Positions 1-6,801 of a stretch of 26,857 nt of DNA are shown piece by piece (the first letter of the stretch is position 1; the number at the start of each line of letters is the position of its first letter). The translations under genes and the position numbers were made by a program. This DNA comes from an uncultured Bacteroidales bacterium (GTDB lineage: Bacteria > Bacteroidota > Bacteroidia > Bacteroidales > Muribaculaceae), in assembly GCA_900549375.1 (NCBI GenBank), contig URNY01000015.1, positions 1 through 26,857 on the forward strand. Direction: 5' to 3'. The notes below the pieces were generated by a model. The model was given only the letters and a program-made list of their open reading frames with translations. It did not search any database and was not told the DNA's origin.

Positions 1-188
1 ATGCCGCCCTGACGGGCCAGATCCTCACCCATGACGAAAATGGTTTCGTCCTTTGCCATGGTTTCCGCCATGGCCTTCTCACGTTTGGCAACCGCCGCAT
101 CATACGCGGCCTTATAGTTTTTCTCAGTGGGCTTACAGGCCGGAAGCAGCAATGCGGCAGCTGCCGCCGCTATAATAAGTTTCTTCAT
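1..188 (-). CDS. Lipoprotein, N-terminal part only (runs off left edge)
   Basis: The first 62 codons are visible, starting at the ATG at 188-186. The protein opens with MKK, a run of alanines and leucines, and a lipobox ending LPAC with Cys18, so it should be a lipid-anchored envelope protein. After the Cys comes a charged, helical, Ala/Lys/Glu-rich stretch (residues 19-50). The start lies only 8 bases downstream of the stop of the GH13 gene on the same strand, so the two are probably co-transcribed. The rest of the gene is outside the window. I do not recognise the family from this fragment; a short helical spacer followed by a periplasmic domain would be typical, but that cannot be seen here. 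Confidence 0.7.
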   Translation of the reverse strand, partial: MKKLIIAAAAAALLLPACKPTEKNYKAAYDAAVAKREKAMAETMAKDETIFVMGEDLARQGG

Positions 189-196
189 AATCAGAT

Positions 197-2113
197 TCAA
201 TCTATCGATTCGAGAATACGGGTCTCGCGCGGCGCGAATGTATATTTGCAGTCCTGCGGTATCAATACAACGGTCTCACCCGTCACGACATCTCTGAAAC
301 GTTTCCCCTCAGGGATGATTTCGAGATAGCGGGTCATATCCACCTCATTCTCCACATCTCGGCCGTTCATCACTATAACAGCAGAGTCATCGCCTTTGCG
401 GCGCTCATAGAGATAGATACCGTTAGTAGGCATGAAGTGCTTCATGCTCCCCTCCCCTATAGCCTTGCTGCCACGGCGCCAGCGGTTCACGGCCGCTATG
501 TAGTCGAAGGCCTCGTTCTGCAGGTCGCTGCGCCCCTCACGCTCGAACACCGACGAGGTGTCGCCCGGAAAACCGCCGGGCATATCCTTGCGGACATTGC
601 CGTCGCCACCCTCGCGCGTGCCGTGCATCAGCAGTTCCGTGCCGTAGTAGAGCTGCGGAATACCGGGAATGGTGAGCAGTAGCGTCAGCGCCTGCTTCCA
701 CTGGGCGAGCGTTTCCGGCTCTTTGAGGATGAAGCGCTCGGTGTCGTGGTTGTCGAGAAAGCGGAGCACGTTCATCGGGTCGGGATAGAGATAATCGAGC
801 GCAAGGTGGTCGTAGATCACGTTCAGACCGTTCCATGGGTCGGTATCAGCCTTGAAAGGCGCCATATCGCGGCTCTTTATCATCAGCGGGAAGTCCATCA
901 CCACGGGGAGATGCGTGTCGGGATTCCGTTTCGTTGCGAGGGGCGATCCGGCCTGCCAGTAGGCCTCGCCGCCGGTTTCGCCAAACCAGCATTCCCCCAC
1001 GATGTTGAAGTCGGGATATTCCGCCTTCACGGCATCGATCCAGCGGGCCATGGCCCGCTCGTCGGCGTAGGGATAGGTATCCATACGTATGCCGTCGATC
1101 TGCGCCTCTTCGATCCACCAGATGGAATTCTGGATGAGATATTTCATCAGATGCGGATTGCGCTGGTTGAGGTCGGGCATCTCCTCCACGAACCAGCCGT
1201 CTTGTGTCAGCCGGCGGTCGTAGTCGGAGCTGTAGGGATCGGTGATTGTGGATAGCCGGTAGTTAGTCTTTACATAGCCGTCGGGGAAGTTGAACCAGTC
1301 GGACGACGGTCGATTCTCGAACCAGGGATGGGCCGAGCCGCAATGGTTGAAGATCATATCCATCACGGTCTTGATACCGTTGTCGTGGAGTGTGTCGACA
1401 AGCGCGGCATACTCCTCGTTGCTGCCGAAACGGGGATCGACGCGATAATAGTCGGTGGTGGCATAACCGTGATAGCTGCCGCCGGGCATATCGTTCTCGA
1501 GCACCGGGTTGAGCCATACGGCGGTAATGCCGAGCGAGTCGAGATAGCCGACATGATCGGCGATACCTTTGAGGTCACCGCCGTGACGGGTGTTTGGATT
1601 GGTGCGGTCAACCGGCACGCGATGGCGCAACGTGGCCACGTCATCGATAGAAGGATCGCCGCTGGCGAACCTGTCGGGCATCACCATATAGAGCACGTCG
1701 GCGGCCGAGAAGCCTTGCGCTCCCCGCTGAGAGCGACGTGCGCGAAGCTCGAAATCACGCGAAACATGCTTCCGCCCTTCGCGCCATTGAAGCTTCATGA
1801 CACCGGGACGGGTTTCGGGGGAAACCGTGAGATAGACGAACTGCCAGTCAGGACTCCCGTCGAGGCGCGCTACTGAATCTATGCGCACTCCGGGATAATC
1901 CACAGAGAACTCCGCGCCGCGTATGTTCTTGCCATGAATCTGAAGCTGTAGCGATGTGTCGCGCATGCCGGTCCACCAGTGGGGCGGCTGGATACTCTCT
2001 ACATCAAACGGGGCCGCGGCCGATGCCGAGAGCGCACCGCCCGCCACTAAGCAGAAAAGGTCACGGCATACACGCCGCGACCTGTTGATTGATTTCTTGA
2101 TCCTGTTTTTCAT
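197..2113 (-). CDS. Periplasmic alpha-amylase family GH13 enzyme (neopullulanase/cyclomaltodextrinase, SusA-like)
   Basis: This 638-residue secreted glycoside hydrolase should cleave alpha-1,4 glucans, maltodextrins or pullulan in the periplasm. An export signal with a long basic n-region is followed by a hydrophobic stretch at about residues 19-34. Residues ~35-125 look like the N-terminal immunoglobulin-like domain of cyclomaltodextrinases, ~140-500 form the GH13 barrel, and the last ~85 residues the C-terminal beta domain. All four classical GH13 regions are present: region I MDMIFNH (D252, H257), nucleophile D345 in GIRMDTYPY, acid/base E374 in IVGECW, and D457 in FLDNHDTER. Length and order fit Bacteroides SusA (about 620 residues). 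It sits 8 bases after the coiled-coil lipoprotein gene and 8 bases before the next lipoprotein, implying one transcript. No SusC/SusD pair is visible nearby. Exact substrate preference within GH13 cannot be read from the sequence. Confidence 0.93.
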   Translation of the reverse strand: MKNRIKKSINRSRRVCRDLFCLVAGGALSASAAAPFDVESIQPPHWWTGMRDTSLQLQIHGKNIRGAEFSVDYPGVRIDSVARLDGSPDWQFVYLTVSPETRPGVMKLQWREGRKHVSRDFELRARRSQRGAQGFSAADVLYMVMPDRFASGDPSIDDVATLRHRVPVDRTNPNTRHGGDLKGIADHVGYLDSLGITAVWLNPVLENDMPGGSYHGYATTDYYRVDPRFGSNEEYAALVDTLHDNGIKTVMDMIFNHCGSAHPWFENRPSSDWFNFPDGYVKTNYRLSTITDPYSSDYDRRLTQDGWFVEEMPDLNQRNPHLMKYLIQNSIWWIEEAQIDGIRMDTYPYADERAMARWIDAVKAEYPDFNIVGECWFGETGGEAYWQAGSPLATKRNPDTHLPVVMDFPLMIKSRDMAPFKADTDPWNGLNVIYDHLALDYLYPDPMNVLRFLDNHDTERFILKEPETLAQWKQALTLLLTIPGIPQLYYGTELLMHGTREGGDGNVRKDMPGGFPGDTSSVFEREGRSDLQNEAFDYIAAVNRWRRGSKAIGEGSMKHFMPTNGIYLYERRKGDDSAVIVMNGRDVENEVDMTRYLEIIPEGKRFRDVVTGETVVLIPQDCKYTFAPRETRILESID

Positions 2114-2121
2114 ATCACATG

Positions 2122-2985
2122 TCAGTCTACCTGGATTACAAGGTGGTGGGTCAGACTCCAGAATTTCGCAGGATTGGTGATCTGGATTGTCTTCGGGCCA
2201 TCTTTCTCGCCTGTGATCTTATAGGAATCGGCCGGCATGTTGGTCCAGATTTTCACCTTCTTGGCATTGGTAGGGATAGAAGTAAGCGTGCGCATGTCGG
2301 CGGTCACGAAGTATGAGCTGTCGAAGTTACCCTTCAGCACTTTCGTGGAGCCGAGGAATTTCTTCTCCAAGAGTCCGTTCTTCTTGAGATCTTTGTTGGA
2401 ACCGATGGCATAATAAACGCGGTTGGCTTCGTTTTCGGCGGCAACAGCCTGAGCCTGCGCTTCGTCTTTGGCTGCGGTCTCGTTCTTCAGCTGCTCCTGA
2501 CCCTCGGCCACCTGATTGTTCAGGTTTTCAATCTGACCTTTGGCGGCTGCCAATTCGCTCTCAAGCTGGGCGATTTTCTGATCCTGCGATGCAAGACGCT
2601 CTTTGAGCTGAGTGATTGTCTTTGTCAATACGCTGTTCTGGTTGCCCGAATTCTTGAGTTTGGCCTCCATTGAGGTGAGTAGTTCTTTATTGGCAGCCAG
2701 ACGGGCCTTGATCGACGCGAGATTATGGCGGATTTCCGCACGACGGTCGGCATTGTCGCCGGCACCCATATTGTAGAGAAGTCCCTCCTGAACGTTGATG
2801 GAATCAAGTCCGGTATAGATGTCTCCCATCAGCAACATAAGAGAGTCGTTGAAAGTGGTGGCTTCCTGATACTCAGCGGTAAGATCGGCGATTCGGAGGG
2901 AATCCTCCTCAAGTTTCTTCTGATTTCCGGAGCATGAGGCAAGCATCAGCAAGCCGGCTCCCATGATGATAATACTCTTTTTCAT
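2122..2985 (-). CDS. Coiled-coil lipoprotein of unknown function
   Basis: I chose the start at 2985 (MKKSIII...) because it gives a clean lipoprotein signal with lipobox LASC (Cys18). The longer reading frame to 3048 would add 21 unlikely residues and overlap rsmI. The mature 270-residue protein has a long heptad-like helical region (~84-190: KTITQLKERL, QKIAQLESEL and QIENLNNQV segments), then a compact C-terminal domain of about 95 residues beginning near VYYAIGSNKDL with predicted beta strands. It is therefore probably a periplasmic or surface coiled-coil protein. Some Bacteroidales proteins of this layout are named after the Cbp1 collagen-binding adhesin; I recall that naming only loosely and do not claim collagen binding. 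The gene follows rsmI after 52 bases and precedes the GH13 gene by 8 bases. Confidence 0.85.
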   Translation of the reverse strand: MKKSIIIMGAGLLMLASCSGNQKKLEEDSLRIADLTAEYQEATTFNDSLMLLMGDIYTGLDSINVQEGLLYNMGAGDNADRRAEIRHNLASIKARLAANKELLTSMEAKLKNSGNQNSVLTKTITQLKERLASQDQKIAQLESELAAAKGQIENLNNQVAEGQEQLKNETAAKDEAQAQAVAAENEANRVYYAIGSNKDLKKNGLLEKKFLGSTKVLKGNFDSSYFVTADMRTLTSIPTNAKKVKIWTNMPADSYKITGEKDGPKTIQITNPAKFWSLTHHLVIQVD

Positions 2986-3037
2986 TTTGATATACATTAG
3001 TTTAAAGTTCAATTTGATAAAAAATATGCGAATCGGT

Positions 3038-3751
3038 TCAATCCGCATCTCCTGCGGAGAGGAGTTGTTTTTTAGCGGAATCGCAACCCTCGATTATAAT
3101 AACAATTTCTCCTTTCGTCTGGTTCGATGCATAAAAATCCGCCAGATTTCCGAGAGTATCCTTGTTTACGGTTTCGTGAATCTTAGAAATCTCGCGACAC
3201 ACAGCAGCCTGACGGTCGGTGCCGAAAGACTCCGCAAGTTGGCGCAATGTGCGTGCAAGCCTGAGGGGAGACTCATAGATAACCACCGTGCGCGGATCGG
3301 CGGCAAGTTCGGCGAGACGGGTAGCCCTCCCCTTTTTAAGCGGCAGGAAGCCCTCGAACACGAACCGGTCGCAGGGGAGTCCCGAATCGACAAGGGCGGG
3401 CACAAAGGCCGTGGCTCCGGGGAGGCACTCCACGTCGACACCTCTTTGCCGGCATTCGCGGGAGAGCAGAAAGCCGGGATCCGAAATACCGGGCGTGCCG
3501 GCATCGGAAACGAGTGCTGCGGTCTCCCCCGATTCCAGACGGTCGACGATTCCCGCAACTGTCTGGTGCTCGTTGAATTTATGATGACTGCGCATGGGAG
3601 TGTGGATATCGAAATGCTTCATCAGCTTCCCCGATGTCCGCGTATCCTCGGCAAGTATGAAATCAACCTCCTTGAGAACCCGTATGGCTCGGAATGTCAT
3701 ATCCTCCATATTTCCCACAGGTGTGGGAACTATAAAAAGTTTTCCGCTCAT
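3038..3751 (-). CDS. rsmI: 16S rRNA (cytidine(1402)-2'-O)-methyltransferase RsmI
   Basis: This 237-residue SAM-dependent enzyme of the tetrapyrrole methylase fold methylates the 2'-OH of C1402 in 16S rRNA, in the decoding centre. Signature motifs are in the expected order: PTPVGN near the N-terminus (residues 9-14), AEDTR (~34-38), the glycine-rich SDAGTPGISDPG loop (~83-94), a PGATAFVPAL segment (~110-119) corresponding to the usual PGPSA motif, and YESPLR. The length is slightly short compared with the family's usual 270-290 residues because the C-terminal extension is reduced. The ATG overlaps the stop of the upstream acidic-protein gene by 4 bases, so the two are probably translationally coupled. 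Confidence 0.95.
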   Translation of the reverse strand: MSGKLFIVPTPVGNMEDMTFRAIRVLKEVDFILAEDTRTSGKLMKHFDIHTPMRSHHKFNEHQTVAGIVDRLESGETAALVSDAGTPGISDPGFLLSRECRQRGVDVECLPGATAFVPALVDSGLPCDRFVFEGFLPLKKGRATRLAELAADPRTVVIYESPLRLARTLRQLAESFGTDRQAAVCREISKIHETVNKDTLGNLADFYASNQTKGEIVIIIEGCDSAKKQLLSAGDAD

Positions 3752-4356
3752 CCTTCGAAATATATGCGGATTATCTCAAGAAAATCCACTACTTCGGGAT
3801 TCTCCGGATCCCATCCGAGACTACCGATGAAATAATCCTCGGCTTCATCATAGCTGTCCATGCAGGCCACTCTGCCGAGTGCTTCGGAAAACTCGCTGTC
3901 GGAGTTGCTGAAAAGCTCTCGACGGAAGCGGAAACGGTCGTTGAGACAGAAAGCCGGCTTCCGGCCGGTGCCTCCGCTCTTAGGCTTTGCCGAAGCTACC
4001 GTCGGCTCCTCATCGATATTTTTCGGTTCTTCCTCTGATTTTTCCGACTCCTCAGCGGTTTTTTCCGGCTCCTCAGCGAAATCCAGAGTATCGGAGAACT
4101 CGGTGATTTCAGTGCGGATCGGCTCTTTAAGGTCCTTAGAGTCCTTAGAGCTAATGCTATTAGGCTCATTAGGCTCATTAGTCCCATCAGCCCCATTGGC
4201 TCTCAGCCCCGCGAGGCGCGCCTCGATCAGAGGCGCCAGCTCATCTATCTTCTCTTCTCTCAACTGGGCGAGCTCCAGCAATCCCTCAAGTTCATAAATC
4301 TTGTCCTTGAGATTCTTGATTTCCTCTATCGTCATATTCTTCAGTTTTCTGTTCAT
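3748..4356 (-). CDS. Conserved acidic protein with variable-repeat linker, function unknown
   Basis: The 202-residue soluble protein has three parts: an N-terminal helix pair (~8-50, with EEIKNLKDKIYELEGLLE) likely to form a coiled coil; a very acidic, Ser/Pro/Glu-rich linker (~55-130) containing NEP and SKD repeats; and a folded C-terminal part (~134-202) with FCLNDRFRFRRELF and DYFIGSLGWDPENPEV, the sort of small helical domain seen in conserved hypothetical Bacteroidetes proteins. No signal peptide or membrane segment is present. The start could be at 4356 or at the second ATG at 4335; the latter has a more A-rich upstream context. It overlaps the end of the broken carboxypeptidase gene by 44-65 bases and rsmI by 4 bases. 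I do not recognise a named function. Confidence 0.8.
   Translation of the reverse strand: MNRKLKNMTIEEIKNLKDKIYELEGLLELAQLREEKIDELAPLIEARLAGLRANGADGTNEPNEPNSISSKDSKDLKEPIRTEITEFSDTLDFAEEPEKTAEESEKSEEEPKNIDEEPTVASAKPKSGGTGRKPAFCLNDRFRFRRELFSNSDSEFSEALGRVACMDSYDEAEDYFIGSLGWDPENPEVVDFLEIIRIYFEG
4132..4203. repeat. 9-bp degenerate tandem repeats inside the linker of the acidic protein
   Basis: GTCCTTAGA occurs twice in tandem at 4132-4149. Starting at 4159 there are five head-to-tail 9-base units, ATTAGGCTC twice and then three decayed copies (ATTAGTCCC, ATCAGCCCC, ATTGGCTCT). Because 9 is a multiple of 3, changes in copy number keep the reading frame and change only the linker length. Confidence 0.85.
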
Positions 4357-5562
4357 CGGCGTAGCCGGGCACGAATGTGCGCATCAAGGCACGCTTCACG
4401 GCCTCGCGCGCTTTAGTGCGGTCGGTCATATTATTGAGCATCACCACTATCACGTGGGTTGGTGCGTAATCATCGTCAAGCTTATAGCCGGCATAGCACT
4501 GAATACCTTTCATGCTGCCCGTCTTCATGGCCACATAGCCGTCGAGCGGCGTGCCGGCAAGGAACCGCCGCAAGGTTCCCTCCTGACCCGCCAAAGGGAA
4601 GAATGAGGCGTAATAGGGATCCACGGAGCGGTCGGCAAGCACGGCGGCCATAAACTCGGGGGTAACCCTGTTTTGCCGTGACAGTCCGGAGCCATCCACA
4701 ATATGCACCCCTTCGAGCGGTGCCTTGCGTCGTTTCCAGTAATTCATCTCACGCGATGCGCCGGCTTCGGTTGATCCTTTTTCTCCGCAGGCCACTGCGT
4801 AAGTGCGCAGCAACGCTTCGGCATACTGATTGTCGCTGCGCATCATGCAGGAACGCATGATCTCGTCGAGCGGAGCCGACTGATGATCGACCGAAGCTCA
4901 CGGGAGCCGGACCGCATATCGTCGCCGCGAAGAGTGATGCCCCCTTGCGACAATGCGGCCCGCAAGCGCGTGCTCATCACGGCCGAGGGATTCGGCACCG
5001 AGCGGCTGCCGGAGGCGTTGTCCTCGAAGTTCAATGCGTACGAGCCGGTCCCATAGGCATGTGGCAGATCGCCCGACATCCAGGAGGGAGGGACAGCCGG
5101 ACCGTCCCAGAGATCTTCATCGTATATAATGCGGCCACCAATCTCTCGAACGCCGATCTCTTTGAGGGCCGACACTATCTCGGCGCAGATATCCTTTCCG
5201 GCAACGTGACGCGAGTTGAGCGACGGGTCGCCGCTCCCCTCAACCACTATATTCCCCTCCACAACTCCATCGCGCACCGGAGCCGTGAGCCATACCCTCG
5301 TATGGAAACGGCTCTCGACATCGCGTTTCTCGAGCAGAGTGGCGGTGGTGACGCATTTCATGATCGAAGCGGGGATCAGAGGCTTCTCGGCGTTGTAGGC
5401 CACCAGCGTCTCACCGCTGGAGAGATCGCGTATCAGCAATGCCGACGCCTCCGGGGCGATTCCCGCGGAGGTCCGGAAGTCATCCTCCGTGCGGGCCATG
5501 GCCCCGAACAGCACGAAGGACATCAACAATATTACCAATCTGATGCGCATTCCAAATTTCAT
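4292..5562 (-). pseudogene. dacB: D-alanyl-D-alanine carboxypeptidase/endopeptidase (PBP4, peptidase S13), split by a frameshift
   Basis: Two adjacent reading frames together encode one ~420-residue PBP4-type enzyme that would trim or cleave peptidoglycan peptides in the periplasm. The first (5562 to 4843) has a signal peptide (MRIRLVILLMSFVLFG) and the SxxK nucleophile motif PASIMK (S66, K69). The second (in frame from about 4897 to 4292) begins SVDHQSAPLDEIM and carries the SxN-type motif RSDN and the KTG motif (around 4525-4517). Reading from SGSREL into SVDHQSAPL requires one added base between about 4882 and 4898, so the gene as given has a one-base deletion between catalytic motifs 1 and 2. 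All three motifs are otherwise intact, which suggests a very recent lesion or a sequence error. The C-terminal frame runs into the start of the next gene. Confidence 0.88.
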
Positions 5563-5566
5563 AACA

Positions 5567-5598
5567 CAAAATTAACGCTTCCTGCTTCTACATACAAA
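5567..5598 (-). promoter_or_regulatory. Bacteroidetes-type promoter for dacB
   Basis: On the minus strand there is TTTG (5598-5595), a 20-base spacer, and TAATTTTG (5574-5567), matching the Bacteroidetes -33/-7 consensus TTTG / TAnnTTTG. The -7 element ends only 4 bases before the dacB ATG at 5562, so the mRNA would have almost no leader unless translation starts at the second ATG (5550). Confidence 0.6.
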
Positions 5599-5621
5599 TC
5601 TTTTTTGTAATTTTGATTTTC

Positions 5622-5647
5622 TTTAGACTCTGTTCCTTAAAATTTCG
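5622..5647 (+). repeat. Dispersed ~20-bp repeat, copy 1
   Basis: The 20-base core AGACTCTGTTCCTTAAAATT (5625-5644) is identical to the core at 23267-23286, with flanking similarity on both sides. It lies in the divergent intergenic region between dacB and the AI-2E family gene. Confidence 0.85.
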
Positions 5648-5691
5648 GAGTCGTAAGTAAACAAATTCTCCGTCGTCCCAATAAAAATACT

Positions 5692-6801
5692 ATGGACATC
5701 AAAACCGACGACCGCCGGCCCTATACCTTCGACAGAGTGATCCGAATCCTCTTCTCGGTATGCACCATTCTGGCCGTTCTTTATCTGCTTAGCATCCTAA
5801 AGGGTGTACTTCTCCCCTTTCTCGTGGCCTGTCTGATAGCCTACATGCTCGAACCAATCGTGCAGTGGAATCTCCGCTGGCTGCACACCCGCTCGCGCTT
5901 CATCCCGGTGGTGCTCACGCTGCTCGAGACCTGCGTTGTTTTCGGAGGATTCTGCGTGCTGTTCTTCCCCTATCTCATCTCGGAATGCTCGCAGATGGCT
6001 GAGATGGTGAAGACCTATGCCACCAAAGAGATGAATATCCCCTATATATCGGAAAGCATACACCGGTTTATCCGCGACAACATCGACTTCAATCAGATTT
6101 CGCGCCTCCTCTCCGAAGAGCAATGGCAGAAACTGCTGCGCGAAAGCATCTCCTCCTCCTGGAATTTCCTGAGCTCGGGACTCGCGTTTATCTTCGGAGT
6201 GGTGAGCTGGCTGATAGTGATTCTATATGTGATCTTCATCATGCTTGATTATGAACGGCTAATGCTCAGCTTCCGCCAGCTTGTGCCCCACAGCCACCGT
6301 CACCGCGTCTTCCATATCTTCCGCGACATAAAGAACGCCATGAACCGCTATTTCCGCGGTCAGTTCCTGATTGCCTGCATCGTGGGAGTGCTTTTCTCCA
6401 TCGGTTTCCTAATCATCGGGCTACCGATGGGTGTGGTGCTCGGCCTCTTCATCGGTATGCTCAACATGGTGCCTTACCTCCAGCTCATCTCCCTGCCGAT
6501 AACGGCGCTTCTATGTCTGGTATGGACAGTAAGCACGGGCGGCGATTTCTGGCTTATCTTCTGGGAAGCCATGGCTGTATACGTGATCGTGCAATGCATC
6601 CAGGACCTCCTCCTCACCCCGAAAATCATGGGAAGCGCCATGGGCCTCAACCCGGCAATCATCCTCCTCTCCCTGTCTATATGGGGCAGCCTGCTGGGCT
6701 TCATGGGCCTCATAATAGCCCTTCCTCTCACCACCCTCCTTCTTTCATACTATAACCTTTATGTGATTCAGCGCATTCAGGAGAAAAAGATATCACGATG
6801 A
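5692..6801 (+). CDS. AI-2E family transporter (PerM/TqsA-like permease)
   Basis: This is a 369-residue inner-membrane protein of the AI-2E transporter (PerM) family. It has about 7-8 hydrophobic segments: two near the N-terminus (~17-55), one at ~68-95, a large non-membrane insertion (~96-155, FNQISRLLSEEQWQ), and a C-terminal cluster from ~160 to 355. The family signature region GLPMGVVLGLFIGMLNMVPY lies around residues 243-262, followed by TPKIMGSAMGLNP. Family members have been linked to AI-2 efflux, Na+/H+ exchange or general permease roles; the sequence does not decide between them. Its last bases overlap the ATG of the CPA2 antiporter gene by 4, so the two are likely co-translated, and an ion-linked function would fit that partner. 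A TAATTTTG -7-like element is at 5608-5615. Confidence 0.9.
   Translation: MDIKTDDRRPYTFDRVIRILFSVCTILAVLYLLSILKGVLLPFLVACLIAYMLEPIVQWNLRWLHTRSRFIPVVLTLLETCVVFGGFCVLFFPYLISECSQMAEMVKTYATKEMNIPYISESIHRFIRDNIDFNQISRLLSEEQWQKLLRESISSSWNFLSSGLAFIFGVVSWLIVILYVIFIMLDYERLMLSFRQLVPHSHRHRVFHIFRDIKNAMNRYFRGQFLIACIVGVLFSIGFLIIGLPMGVVLGLFIGMLNMVPYLQLISLPITALLCLVWTVSTGGDFWLIFWEAMAVYVIVQCIQDLLLTPKIMGSAMGLNPAIILLSLSIWGSLLGFMGLIIALPLTTLLLSYYNLYVIQRIQEKKISR

Noticed and set aside
2986..3048. Extended N-terminus of the coiled-coil lipoprotein
   Set aside because: It would bury the lipoprotein signal 21 residues inside the protein and overlap rsmI.
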